34,922 bases of DNA from assembly GCA_944386485.1 (NCBI GenBank), contig CALXBG010000116.1, positions 1 to 34,922 of the forward strand. The letters are read 5' to 3'. The translations under genes and the position numbers were made by a program. The DNA is from an uncultured Pygmaiobacter sp. GTDB taxonomy: Bacteria; Bacillota; Clostridia; Oscillospirales; Ruminococcaceae. Below the pieces are notes generated by a model. That model was not told the origin of the DNA, did no database searches, and saw only the letters and a list, made by a program, of their open reading frames with translations. The number at the start of each line of letters is the position of its first letter. The stretch's first letter is position 1. Shown here piece by piece: positions 23,403 to 31,462 of the stretch.

Positions 23403-25010
23403 TTATCGCTCGCCGGCCTGTTTCAAGCTCGCAGCGATAAACTCTCTGAAAATCGGGTGTGCGCGGTTGGGGCGGCTTTTGAACTCAGGATGGTACTGTA
23501 CTCCAACGAAAAATCGATTTTGCGGAATCTCAACCGCTTCAACCAACCTGCCGTCAGGAGAGGTACCTGCAACCGTGAGGCCCGCTGCAGTCAGCTGATC
23601 CCGAAATTCGTTGTTGAATTCATAACGGTGCCGATGCCGCTCTTCAATCTGTGCCGAGCGATAAGCCCGCTCGAGCAGGCTTCCCGCTGCAATGTTGCAG
23701 GGATAGGCTCCCAGCCGCATGGTGCCGCCCTTGGGCAGATTACCATGCTGATCCGGCATCAGGTCGATCACCCGGTGCTGTGACTCCGGCGCAAATTCGC
23801 TCGAATTTGCGTCTGCATATCCCAGTACGTCGCGCGCATACTCGATTACGGCGATCTGCATACCCAAACAGATGCCAAAATAGGGCAAATTATTGACCCG
23901 TGCATATTTTGCGGCGAGGATCATCCCCTCGATACCGCGATCGCCAAAGCCGCCGGGCACCAGAATCCCGTCACACCCGGCGAGCTGCCGGGCAATGTTT
24001 TCCTCAGTAAGCTGTTCGCTATCCACCCATTCAACGGTGACATGTGCACCGTTTTCATAACCCGCGTGGGAAAGCGCCTCATTGACCGAAAGATAGGCGT
24101 CGTGCAGTTTGGTGTACTTGCCGACCAGCGCAATCTTCACCGGTTTGGTCGCCGCGCGGATGCGACCGAGCATTGCATTCCAATCCGACAAATCACATTC
24201 GCCACACCTGATCTCAAGCTCGCGGCAAACCACGTCGGCCAGACCGTTGCGCTCGAGCATAATCGGTGCCTCATACAATACCGGAAGGGTCAGGTTCTCG
24301 ATGACACAATCGGGTTTCACATTACAAAAGAGGGCTATTTTGTGCTTGACCGACTCTTCGATCGGCTCATCGCTGCGGGTGATGATAATGTCCGGCATGA
24401 TGCCGAAGGATTGCAGCTCCTTGACCGAGTGCTGTGTCGGCTTGGATTTATGTTCATTGCTGCCCTTGATATAGGGCACAAGGGTAACGTGGATAAACAG
24501 ACAGTTTTTGCGTCCGACCTCATGCGCTACCTGCCGGATTGCTTCGAGGAACGGCTGGCTCTCAATGTCGCCGGTAGTGCCGCCAATCTCGGTAATGACC
24601 ACATCGGCCGCGGTCTTTTTCCCGACGGAATAAATAAAATTTTTGATCTCGCCGGTAATATGGGGAATTACCTGTACCGTCTCGCCGAGATATTCACCGT
24701 TGCGCTCCTTGTTGAGCACATTCCAGTAAACCTTTCCGGTGGTCAGGTTGGAATACTTATTCAGGTTCTCATCGATAAACCGTTCATAATGTCCCAGATC
24801 AAGATCTGTTTCGGCTCCATCCTCGGTCACAAAAACCTCTCCATGCTGATAAGGGCTCATCGTTCCGGGATCTACATTGATATACGGGTCCAGTTTCTGG
24901 GCGGCAATCTTCAGCCCCCGCGCCTTGAGCAGTCGGCCCAAGCTGGCCGCTGTGATCCCCTTGCCCAGACCAGATACCACACCGCCGGTCACAAAAATAT
25001 ACTTTGACAT
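23403..25010 (-). CDS. pyrG: CTP synthase
   Basis: PyrG makes CTP from UTP, ATP and glutamine. The 535-residue protein has the synthetase domain (1-265; [55 protein letters not shown]) and a class I glutamine amidotransferase domain (about 290-530). The latter contains GGFGDRG, the nucleophile in FGICLGMQ and the HPEF catalytic His/Glu. I start it at the ATG at 25010, which has GGGAGG upstream. It lies 30 bases after the ANTAR regulator and may be co-transcribed with glnA, whose product supplies its glutamine. No leader attenuator is visible before it. Confidence 0.96.
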   Translation of the reverse strand: MSKYIFVTGGVVSGLGKGITAASLGRLLKARGLKIAAQKLDPYINVDPGTMSPYQHGEVFVTEDGAETDLDLGHYERFIDENLNKYSNLTTGKVYWNVLNKERNGEYLGETVQVIPHITGEIKNFIYSVGKKTAADVVITEIGGTTGDIESQPFLEAIRQVAHEVGRKNCLFIHVTLVPYIKGSNEHKSKPTQHSVKELQSFGIMPDIIITRSDEPIEESVKHKIALFCNVKPDCVIENLTLPVLYEAPIMLERNGLADVVCRELEIRCGECDLSDWNAMLGRIRAATKPVKIALVGKYTKLHDAYLSVNEALSHAGYENGAHVTVEWVDSEQLTEENIARQLAGCDGILVPGGFGDRGIEGMILAAKYARVNNLPYFGICLGMQIAVIEYARDVLGYADANSSEFAPESQHRVIDLMPDQHGNLPKGGTMRLGAYPCNIAAGSLLERAYRSAQIEERHRHRYEFNNEFRDQLTAAGLTVAGTSPDGRLVEAVEIPQNRFFVGVQYHPEFKSRPNRAHPIFREFIAASLKQAGER

Positions 25011-25040
25011 ACTGCATCCTCCCTTTTTCGCCAAATACCG

Positions 25041-25607
25041 TCAGACCTCATAGGTATTGAGGATTCCCTCCGCGACGCTGCGCCGGGTCATCCTTCGATC
25101 CATCGCCTGCTTTTCAATATATCGGTGCGCCTGCTCCTCGCTGAACGAGAGATGCTCAATCAGCACACATTTGGCCCGCTCTACAATCCGCAGTTCTTCT
25201 ATCTTTTCCCGCAACCGGCGATTCTCCTCAAGCAACCGCTCTTCTCGTCTGCGAACCACCTGCAGCAGCTTGACGCTCTGATAGAAGGCTGCTCGGGAAA
25301 GCGGCCGAGGCAACACAAAAACGCCGTAATCCTCGACCTGTGCCCCGATTTCATTCTCCTGTTCTGCGCGAACCAGCAGCAGCGTACCACAGCCACCACG
25401 GGCGGCGCGAACTGCGAGCTCTCCGCCAAACTCATCCTGCAATGGCGTATTGATGAGCACCAGATCACAGTCGGTTTCAAGCAACAAGCGGCGTGCGGCC
25501 GCGCCGCTCGCCGCCATGAGGATAGTAGGTCTGGGCGACTGATTAAAAAGCTCTGCAAGCGCCTGCTGCGATTGCTTGGTCGATGAAACGATCAGGATTT
25601 TTTCCAT
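25041..25607 (-). CDS. nitR: ANTAR-domain antiterminator with degenerate receiver (NitR-like)
   Basis: The 188-residue protein has a receiver-like domain (1-115), a coiled coil (about 115-142, EERLLEENRRLREKIEEL) and a C-terminal ANTAR RNA-binding domain (about 134-186; VERAKCVLIEHLSFSEEQAHRYIEKQAMDRRMTRRSVAEGILN). ANTAR proteins bind hexaloop hairpins and prevent termination. The receiver lacks the acidic pair (Ser8-Ser9), the phosphoacceptor Asp (Asn53 in VLINTPLQD), the Ser/Thr (Ala81) and the Lys (Arg101), so it cannot be phosphorylated normally. It lies 38 bases behind glnA, like NitR behind glnA in Clostridium saccharobutylicum, and both GS leaders here carry candidate targets. GAGGAG precedes the ATG. 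Confidence 0.85.
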   Translation of the reverse strand: MEKILIVSSTKQSQQALAELFNQSPRPTILMAASGAAARRLLLETDCDLVLINTPLQDEFGGELAVRAARGGCGTLLLVRAEQENEIGAQVEDYGVFVLPRPLSRAAFYQSVKLLQVVRRREERLLEENRRLREKIEELRIVERAKCVLIEHLSFSEEQAHRYIEKQAMDRRMTRRSVAEGILNTYEV

Positions 25608-25645
25608 GCGTCCAGCCCCCTCTCCTCAAATTTCTTGTTTTGTTA

Positions 25646-26959
25646 TCAGAGCTGATTAAAATAGCGCGCGCGTCCTGCTGCGAAACGATCCGTAGAACCC
25701 TCGACCTGTTGTGCCTCTTCCGCTTTGAGCGCAAGATACTTTTCCAGCAATTCCTCTGGAAGTACCCGGCGCACAAAATCGCTCTCTTTTGCAAGGACAA
25801 CCGCTTGGGCAAGGCTGTCCGGAAGCGCTGCCAGGCCTTCTCCGTCTTCATAAAGATTGCGATCAGTCGACGCGGGCAGCTCAAGTGCCTCTTCGATTCC
25901 CTCCATTCCCGCCTCGATCAACAGCGCAAAGGCGAGGTAGGGATTGCAGGCGGGGTCGGGGCTACGCAATTCCATCCGGCTAAAGTCTCCCTCTGCCGCC
26001 GGGATCCGGATCAGCTGGCTGCGATTCTGGTGCGACCAGGTGAGAAATCGCGGCGCTTCAAAAGATCCCAGCCGTTCATAGGAGTTCGCGGTCGGGTTGA
26101 GAAAGACCGACAGCTCGGCAGTACGCCTTAAGATACCGGCAATAAACTGCTGCGCCTGCGGCAGAAAACCGTCCGCATCCCCCAGGAACAGGTTTTGATC
26201 CTGCCGGTCGTATAAGCTCATATTGATGTGCATCCCGCTGCCCGGCGCATCCGGCAGCGGTTTGGGCAAAAAGCTGGCATACAAGCCGTGCTGGGCCGCA
26301 ATCGCTTTGACCGCCGCTTTGAAGGTGATCAGGTTATCTGCCGCCCGCACCGCATTGCTGTACCGAAAGTCGATCTCATTTTGCCCGGGGCCCTGTTCGT
26401 GGTGGCTGGTCTCAGGGGTGAAGCCCATCTCCTCGAGCGCAAGACAGACATCACGGCGCAGATTCTCTCCGCGGTCCAGCGGGGCAATATCAAAATAACC
26501 CGCATGGTCCAGCGGCTGGAGTGTGGGTTCTCCCTCTTCATCCTGCCGAAAGAGATAAAATTCGCACTCCGGGCCGAACTTGCAAAGATATCCGCGGTGG
26601 GCGGCCTGATCGGCAGTTCGCCGCAGCAGCGAGCGCGCATCCCCCTCGAATGGCGTACCGTCAGGCCGGCGAATCGTGCAGAACAAGCGCGCCACCCGGC
26701 GGTGATCCGGCCGCCAGGGCAGTATTGCAAGGGTTGCCGGCTCAGGGAAAAGCAGTAGATCCGATTTTTCCACATTCATAAAACCGCGGATTGCCGACGC
26801 ATCAAAAGAAATTCCGCTCTCAAACGCACGGGGCAGCTCCGAGGACTGGATTGCGATATTTTTCTGTACCCCGAAAATATCGCAGAAGGCGAGCCGGATA
26901 AATTTGACGTCATTCTCCCGAACATAGTTCAACACATCTTCTACGCTGTTACTATACAT
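25646..26959 (-). CDS. glnA: Glutamine synthetase type I
   Basis: GlnA makes glutamine from glutamate, ammonia and ATP. The 437-residue protein has the N-terminal beta-grasp ([17 protein letters not shown]...[12 protein letters not shown]) and the catalytic barrel with [20 protein letters not shown], the ATP-site [10 protein letters not shown], the flap [16 protein letters not shown] and RIPAAEG, and [17 protein letters not shown]. The flap has Glu where relatives often have Lys (NSYKRL). It is slightly shorter than the usual 440-470. It is headed by a sigma-A promoter and an attenuator with an ANTAR-type hairpin, and is followed by nitR. Confidence 0.95.
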   Translation of the reverse strand: MYSNSVEDVLNYVRENDVKFIRLAFCDIFGVQKNIAIQSSELPRAFESGISFDASAIRGFMNVEKSDLLLFPEPATLAILPWRPDHRRVARLFCTIRRPDGTPFEGDARSLLRRTADQAAHRGYLCKFGPECEFYLFRQDEEGEPTLQPLDHAGYFDIAPLDRGENLRRDVCLALEEMGFTPETSHHEQGPGQNEIDFRYSNAVRAADNLITFKAAVKAIAAQHGLYASFLPKPLPDAPGSGMHINMSLYDRQDQNLFLGDADGFLPQAQQFIAGILRRTAELSVFLNPTANSYERLGSFEAPRFLTWSHQNRSQLIRIPAAEGDFSRMELRSPDPACNPYLAFALLIEAGMEGIEEALELPASTDRNLYEDGEGLAALPDSLAQAVVLAKESDFVRRVLPEELLEKYLALKAEEAQQVEGSTDRFAAGRARYFNQL

Positions 26960-27035
26960 TCTCTTCTCCCCTAGCCCCGGTCATGGGGGTGTTATAACAA
27001 AATTTACAGGTGCCAAAAAACTTCGGCGTGATTGC

Positions 27036-27100
27036 AAAAAAGGTGCCGCCGCAGACCTCCGTCCTATGGCGGAAGCCTGCGGCGAACACCTTTGTTCACC
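27036..27100 (-). promoter_or_regulatory. glnA leader: ANTAR-type hexaloop hairpin overlapping an intrinsic terminator
   Basis: On the minus strand GGTGAAC (27100-27094), loop AAAGGT (27093-27088) and GTTCGCC (27087-27081) form a 7-bp hairpin with A at loop position 1 and G at position 4, the ANTAR signature. Alternatively AAAGGTG (27093-27087) and CGCCGCAG (27084-27077) pair with CTGCGGCG (27054-27047) and CACCTTT (27045-27039), followed by T-run TTTTTT (27041-27036): a terminator. The two folds exclude each other. Confidence 0.75.
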
Positions 27101-27105
27101 GGCAG

Positions 27106-27135
27106 ATTATACTATAAACCGGCGGCAGGTGTCAA
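27106..27135 (-). promoter_or_regulatory. Sigma-A promoter of glnA
   Basis: On the minus strand TTGACA (27135-27130), 18-base spacer, TATAAT (27111-27106). The predicted transcript starts at the base of the hexaloop hairpin. Confidence 0.8.
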
Positions 27136-27156
27136 CAAAAAATTTGAAAAATCCGC

Positions 27157-27185
27157 TTGACAAATCTTCTGCCAAAGGCTATAAT
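27157..27185 (+). promoter_or_regulatory. Sigma-A promoter of glnN
   Basis: TTGACA (27157-27162), exactly 17 bases, TATAAT (27180-27185): a perfect consensus promoter. The predicted start near 27192 is just before the hexaloop hairpin. A strong promoter combined with an attenuator points to control by antitermination. Confidence 0.88.
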
Positions 27186-27193
27186 GCGCCCAT

Positions 27194-27250
27194 AAACAGC
27201 AAGGGCGCTGTGGCTGATGGCCGCGGCGCCTTCGCTGTTTTTATTTTTGT
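27194..27250 (+). promoter_or_regulatory. glnN leader: ANTAR-type hexaloop hairpin overlapping an intrinsic terminator
   Basis: ACAGC (27196-27200), loop AAGGGC (27201-27206) and GCTGT (27207-27211) form a hairpin with A at loop position 1 and G at 4. The competing fold pairs AAACAGC and AGGGCGC (27194-27208) with GCGCCTT and GCTGTTT (27226-27240; one mismatch, one G-U), followed by TTTTTATTTTT: an intrinsic terminator 44 bases before the glnN start. Confidence 0.75.
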
Positions 27251-27293
27251 CCGGGCTGCGGACCGCCCATTTTACTGTGAGAGGATGAGAAGA

Positions 27294-29387
27294 ATGAGCA
27301 GTATGTCGGAAATTTTTGGAAGTCTGGTTTTTAACGAACACGTCATGAAGGAACGGCTGCCCGCTGAGACCTATGCGGCGCTCAAACGAACGATTGAACA
27401 GGGTCGCAGTCTGGACCTCAATATCGCCAATGTGGTCGCCAATGCGATGAAGGACTGGGCCGTTGAAAAAGGAGCAACCCACTTCACCCACTGGTTTCAG
27501 CCAATGACCGGTATCACCGCCGAAAAGCACGAGGGCTTTCTCTGCCCGCAAAAAGACGGTACCGCAATCATGCGCTTTTCCGGCAAAGAGCTGATCCGTG
27601 GCGAGCCGGATGCCTCAAGTTTCCCCTCCGGCGGCCTGCGCGCGACCTTTGAGGCACGCGGCTATACCGCATGGGACGCGACCTCCTTTGCGTTTATCAA
27701 GGATAAGACCCTGTGCATTCCGACCGCCTTTTGCTCCTACGGCGGTGAAGCGCTGGATAAAAAAACTCCGCTGCTGCGCAGTATGGAACTTCTCAACCGG
27801 CAGGCGTTGCGAATTTTGCGGTTATTCGGGGACACCCAAACCGTTCGGGTCAATACTACCGTTGGCCCTGAGCAGGAGTATTTTCTCGTCGACCGCGCGT
27901 TGTATGAAAAACGTCGGGATCTGATTTATTGCGGGCGAACGCTATTCGGCGCAAAGCCTCCGAAAGGGCAGGAACTTGACGATCACTATTTTGGTTCGCT
28001 CAAAGACCGGGTCTCCGCCTTTATGCATGATCTGGACGAGGAACTGTGGAAGCTGGGGATCTTTGCAAAGACTGAGCACAACGAGGTCGCCCCCGCTCAG
28101 CACGAGCTTGCTCCCATCTTTACCACCACCAATATCGCCACCGATCACAACCAGCTCACAATGGAACTGATGCGAAAGGTGGCCGGCCGCCACGGGCTCG
28201 TTTGTCTTTTGCATGAAAAACCGTTTGCCGGGGTCAACGGCAGCGGCAAACACAATAACTGGTCTATCTCGACGGACAGCGGCGTCAACCTTCTGGAGCC
28301 GGGAGACAGCCCGCGTGAGAACGCTCAGTTTCTGCTCTTCCTCGCCGCGGTCATCAAGGGCGTTGATGAGTATCAGGATCTGCTGCGGATCTCGGTTGCT
28401 TCGGCAGGCAACGACCACCGTCTGGGTGCCAATGAGGCCCCTCCCGCCATCGTCTCAATGTTTGTCGGAGATGATCTGCTCGAGGTACTGCGCGCAATCG
28501 AGACCGGCAGCGATTATGACCGCAGGGACAAAATTGAAATGCGGATCGGCGTACACACCCTTCCCCGTTTCACCCGGGACACCACCGACCGCAACCGCAC
28601 CTCCCCCTTTGCCTTTACCGGCAACAAATTTGAGTTTCGGATGGTGGGTTCTTCCCAGTCGATCGCTGACTGTAACACCATGCTCAACACCATTGTCGCT
28701 GAAGAACTCAGCGGTTTTGCCGACCAGCTGGAGGGTGCTGCGGACTTTGAAACCGCTCTCAACGATCTGATTCGGGATACTATCATCGCCCACAAACGGA
28801 TCATCTTCAACGGCAACAACTATTCTGAGGAATGGGTTGCCGAGGCACAAAAGCGCGGCCTGCTCAATCTGCGCAGCACCGTTGATGCACTAGGCTATCT
28901 CATTAAAGAGAAGAATATCACGCTGTTCACCAAAAACAAGATCTTCACCGAGTCCGAGCTGCATTCGCGGTATGAGATCCTGCTGGAGAAATATTGTAAA
29001 ACCCTCAACATCGAGTCTCTGACCATGTTGGAGATGATCAAGAAAGAGATTCTGCCCAGTTGCCTGAAATATCAAAAGGCTCTCGCTGAAACGGCGCTGG
29101 AAAAAAAGCAGATATCTGCCGCTCTGAACTGCTCGGTTGAAGAAAAACTGCTGACCGATATCTCTTCCCTGACCAGCAGTCTGTGTGAGCGGGCCGCACA
29201 ACTCGAGGGGGCGCTTCTCTCCGCAAAGGGCCTGTCCGACTCCCCTTCACAGGCCGCCGCTTTCCGCGACATGGTTTTCCCCTCTATGCAGGAAGCCCGC
29301 GCCGTCGCCGATGAGCTCGAGGTACTTGTGGCGAAAGAATACTGGCCCTATCCCGGGTATGGCGAGCTGTTGTTCAGCGTCGAGTAA
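27294..29387 (+). CDS. glnN: Glutamine synthetase type III
   Basis: GS III is the large, dodecameric glutamine synthetase of many anaerobes. The 697-residue protein contains the GSIII signatures [102 protein letters not shown] and [12 protein letters not shown]. The start at 27294 has GAGAGG nine bases upstream; the longer frame upstream is the leader and promoter. It lies divergent from glnA and shares its leader architecture. Its terminator at 29442-29478 doubles as the Rex operator of the next operon. Confidence 0.95.
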   Translation: MSSMSEIFGSLVFNEHVMKERLPAETYAALKRTIEQGRSLDLNIANVVANAMKDWAVEKGATHFTHWFQPMTGITAEKHEGFLCPQKDGTAIMRFSGKELIRGEPDASSFPSGGLRATFEARGYTAWDATSFAFIKDKTLCIPTAFCSYGGEALDKKTPLLRSMELLNRQALRILRLFGDTQTVRVNTTVGPEQEYFLVDRALYEKRRDLIYCGRTLFGAKPPKGQELDDHYFGSLKDRVSAFMHDLDEELWKLGIFAKTEHNEVAPAQHELAPIFTTTNIATDHNQLTMELMRKVAGRHGLVCLLHEKPFAGVNGSGKHNNWSISTDSGVNLLEPGDSPRENAQFLLFLAAVIKGVDEYQDLLRISVASAGNDHRLGANEAPPAIVSMFVGDDLLEVLRAIETGSDYDRRDKIEMRIGVHTLPRFTRDTTDRNRTSPFAFTGNKFEFRMVGSSQSIADCNTMLNTIVAEELSGFADQLEGAADFETALNDLIRDTIIAHKRIIFNGNNYSEEWVAEAQKRGLLNLRSTVDALGYLIKEKNITLFTKNKIFTESELHSRYEILLEKYCKTLNIESLTMLEMIKKEILPSCLKYQKALAETALEKKQISAALNCSVEEKLLTDISSLTSSLCERAAQLEGALLSAKGLSDSPSQAAAFRDMVFPSMQEARAVADELEVLVAKEYWPYPGYGELLFSVE

Positions 29388-29414
29388 AATTTTCAAACAC
29401 CACTCCCGAATCGC

Positions 29415-29444
29415 TTGACCACCGGGAAGGATATATTATATAAT
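29415..29444 (+). promoter_or_regulatory. Sigma-A promoter of the hydrogenase operon
   Basis: TTGACC (29415-29420), 18-base spacer, TATAAT (29439-29444). The predicted start near 29451 lies inside the inverted repeat, so the operon's own transcript would lack the left arm of the glnN terminator. Confidence 0.65.
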
Positions 29445-29478
29445 AGGCATGTTAAATAGTTAACATGCCTATTTTTTT
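29442..29478 (+). terminator. Terminator of glnN overlapping the Rex site
   Basis: AATAGGCATGTTAA (29442-29455) and TTAACATGCCTATT (29460-29473) form a 14-bp stem with an ATAG loop, followed by a T-run to 29478. It lies 54 bases past the glnN stop. Confidence 0.85.
29449..29466. promoter_or_regulatory. Rex operator
   Basis: ATGTTAAATAGTTAACAT matches the clostridial Rex site TTGTTAANNNNTTAACAA at 16 of 18 positions, with a perfect core TGTTAA-N4-TTAACA. It begins five bases after the -10 box, where a bound repressor would block initiation. Rex responds to the NADH/NAD ratio and controls fermentation and hydrogenase genes in Clostridia. Confidence 0.7.
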
Positions 29479-29526
29479 GTCTTTTTGTTCATTAAGCTTA
29501 GAAATTATTGAAGGAAGGGTTGCATT

Positions 29527-29772
29527 ATGAATATCTACATCTGTGTCGGAAGTTCCTGCCATCTGAAAGGGTCCTACAACATCATCAATCTGATGAAGGA
29601 CGCGCTGGAAAAGAACAATCTCACCGATAAGGTCAATGTTTCGGCCGCTTTCTGCCTGGGCCGCTGCACCAACGGGGTTACCATCAAGGTGGACGACGAG
29701 ATCATCACCGGGGTCTCTCCCGAGAATTTCAATGAGATCTTTGAGCAGCATGTTCTCAAGAATGTTCAGTAA
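29527..29772 (+). CDS. Thioredoxin-like [2Fe-2S] ferredoxin (NuoE C-terminal type)
   Basis: The 81-residue protein has the thioredoxin-like [2Fe-2S] pattern ICVGSSCHLKGS...FCLGRCTNGV (Cys6, 11, 43, 47), as in the C-terminal half of NuoE/HndA/HydC, without the N-terminal helical domain. It probably carries electrons to or from the hydrogenases downstream, or acts as a redox partner of HydS. First gene of the operon; AAGGAAGGG precedes the ATG, and HydS follows 15 bases after the stop. Confidence 0.85.
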   Translation: MNIYICVGSSCHLKGSYNIINLMKDALEKNNLTDKVNVSAAFCLGRCTNGVTIKVDDEIITGVSPENFNEIFEQHVLKNVQ

Positions 29773-29787
29773 AGGGGAAACAGAATC

Positions 29788-31452
29788 ATGAGCGAGTTTC
29801 TCGGGCTCAAAAAATCCAACTGCAAAAACTGTTACAAGTGCATCCGCCATTGTCCGGTCAAGAGCATCCGCTTTTCGGACAATCAGGCGCACATTGTCAC
29901 CAACGAGTGTATCCTCTGCGGCGAGTGTTTTGTCAACTGCCCGCAGAACGCCAAGGTTATTCGGGATGACCTTCCGCTGGTCAAGGATCTGATTGCCTCC
30001 GGACGCCCGGTAATCGCCAGCGTGGCCCCTTCCTTCATTTCGGAATTCGGCGCCACCAACTTCAGCCAGGTCAAACAGGTACTGCAAAAGCTGGGCTTTT
30101 TTTCCGCCGAGGAGACCGCCATCGGTGCGGGTATTGTCAAGAACAAGTACCAAGAGATGATCGCCGACGGAAATCACTCCGTAATCATTTCTTCCTGCTG
30201 TCACACCGTCAATACCCTGATCCAGAAATATTATCCCGGTGCGCTGCCCTATCTCGCCAATGTGCTCTCTCCCATGCTTGCACATTGCCAGCTGATCAAG
30301 GAGCAAAACCCCGGCGCCGCCGCCGTCTTTATCGGTCCCTGCATTTCCAAAAAGGAAGAGGCCAGCATTTACGGTATCTGCGATGTTGTGCTGACCTTTG
30401 AGGATCTGGAGCGGTGGATGGAAGAGGAGCATCTCGCCTTTGAGCCCGATGATGTTGATGAGAGCGGCAAACGGCCGCGCTTCTTCCCGATCCCTGGCGG
30501 CATCATTGCCAGCATGAACACCGAGAACACCGGATACAGCTATCTCGCTGTCGATGGTGTGGAGAATTGCAAAGCTGCCCTCAAGGAGATTGAGGCCGGC
30601 CATCTCGACCATTGTTTTATCGAGATGAACGCCTGCGCCGGCGGCTGCATCAACGGCCCCGCCGCTTCCAGCCGGCATCGCAGCACCATTGCCGGTGCTG
30701 TAAAGGTAAAAGCCTTTGCCGGCATGGAGGAGTATGATGCCAAGCTGAGCGGCTCGGTGGACAAAAAGATGGATTACATTGGCGTCCGCAACCAGATCCC
30801 CGGTGAGGCGGCAATCCGCGAAATTCTCGCTAAGATGGGCAAAACCAGCCCGGAGCAGGAGCTCAACTGCGGCAGCTGCGGTTATAATACCTGCCGCGAG
30901 AAGGCGATCGCCGTCTATCAGGGCAAAGCCGATCTGTCGATGTGTCTGCCCTTCCTCAAGGAAAAGGCTGAGAGCTTCTCGGATAAGGTCATCAACAATA
31001 CCCCGAACGCTATCTTCGTCATGGATGAGGACCTGAACATCCAGCAGATCAACCAGGCGGCGCTGAACCTATTCAATCTCCCCGCGAGCGCCTCTCTCAA
31101 GGGAACTCCGCTGGTGCGAATCCTCAACCCGACCGACTATTTGAATGTCATTGCGACCGGCCGAAATGTTCGGGAAAAGCGGTACTATCTGGCCGAATAC
31201 AAGAAATACGTCTCCGAAACGATCATCTATGACAAGGAATACCACATGCTGTTCAGCATCATGCGGGATGTTACCGAGGCGGAGAACAAGTCCGCCCAGC
31301 GCGACGAGCTGCGGCGCGAGACGGTAGAAATCACCGATCAGGTAATCGAAAAGCAGATGCGGGTCGTGCAGGAGATCGCTTCTCTGTTGGGCGAGACGAC
31401 CGCTGAGACCAAGATTGCGCTGACCAAGCTCAAGGCGACGATTCAGAAGTAG
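29788..31452 (+). CDS. hydS: Sensory [FeFe] hydrogenase with PAS domain (group C, HydS-like)
   Basis: The 554-residue protein has two N-terminal [4Fe-4S] motifs (Cys12, 15, 18, 22 and Cys41, 44, 47, 51), an H-cluster domain (about 65-320) with modified motifs SSCCHT (135-140), GPCISKK (183-189) and MNACAGGCINGP (280-291), an extra four-cysteine cluster CGSCGYNTC...C (Cys361, 364, 369, 386), and a PAS domain (about 400-510) ending in a helix. The PAS domain and the L1 change from Pro to His fit the group C hydrogenases thought to sense H2 rather than make it. HydS of Ruminococcus albus has this build. Output is probably to the phosphatase gene that follows ten bases later. Confidence 0.88.
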   Translation: MSEFLGLKKSNCKNCYKCIRHCPVKSIRFSDNQAHIVTNECILCGECFVNCPQNAKVIRDDLPLVKDLIASGRPVIASVAPSFISEFGATNFSQVKQVLQKLGFFSAEETAIGAGIVKNKYQEMIADGNHSVIISSCCHTVNTLIQKYYPGALPYLANVLSPMLAHCQLIKEQNPGAAAVFIGPCISKKEEASIYGICDVVLTFEDLERWMEEEHLAFEPDDVDESGKRPRFFPIPGGIIASMNTENTGYSYLAVDGVENCKAALKEIEAGHLDHCFIEMNACAGGCINGPAASSRHRSTIAGAVKVKAFAGMEEYDAKLSGSVDKKMDYIGVRNQIPGEAAIREILAKMGKTSPEQELNCGSCGYNTCREKAIAVYQGKADLSMCLPFLKEKAESFSDKVINNTPNAIFVMDEDLNIQQINQAALNLFNLPASASLKGTPLVRILNPTDYLNVIATGRNVREKRYYLAEYKKYVSETIIYDKEYHMLFSIMRDVTEAENKSAQRDELRRETVEITDQVIEKQMRVVQEIASLLGETTAETKIALTKLKATIQK

Positions 31453-31462
31453 GAGGCACAGT

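Noticed and set aside
27163-27185. A P1 hexaloop upstream of the glnN hairpin
   Set aside because: AAAGGC at 27174-27179 is followed by T and has no closing stem; it lies in the promoter spacer. I found no second canonical hexaloop in either GS leader.
29452-30678. 408-codon open frame on the minus strand opposite hydS
   Set aside because: It is the mirror of a GC-rich coding sequence, has no ribosome site or family pattern, and covers the Rex site. hydS motifs on the plus strand are certain.
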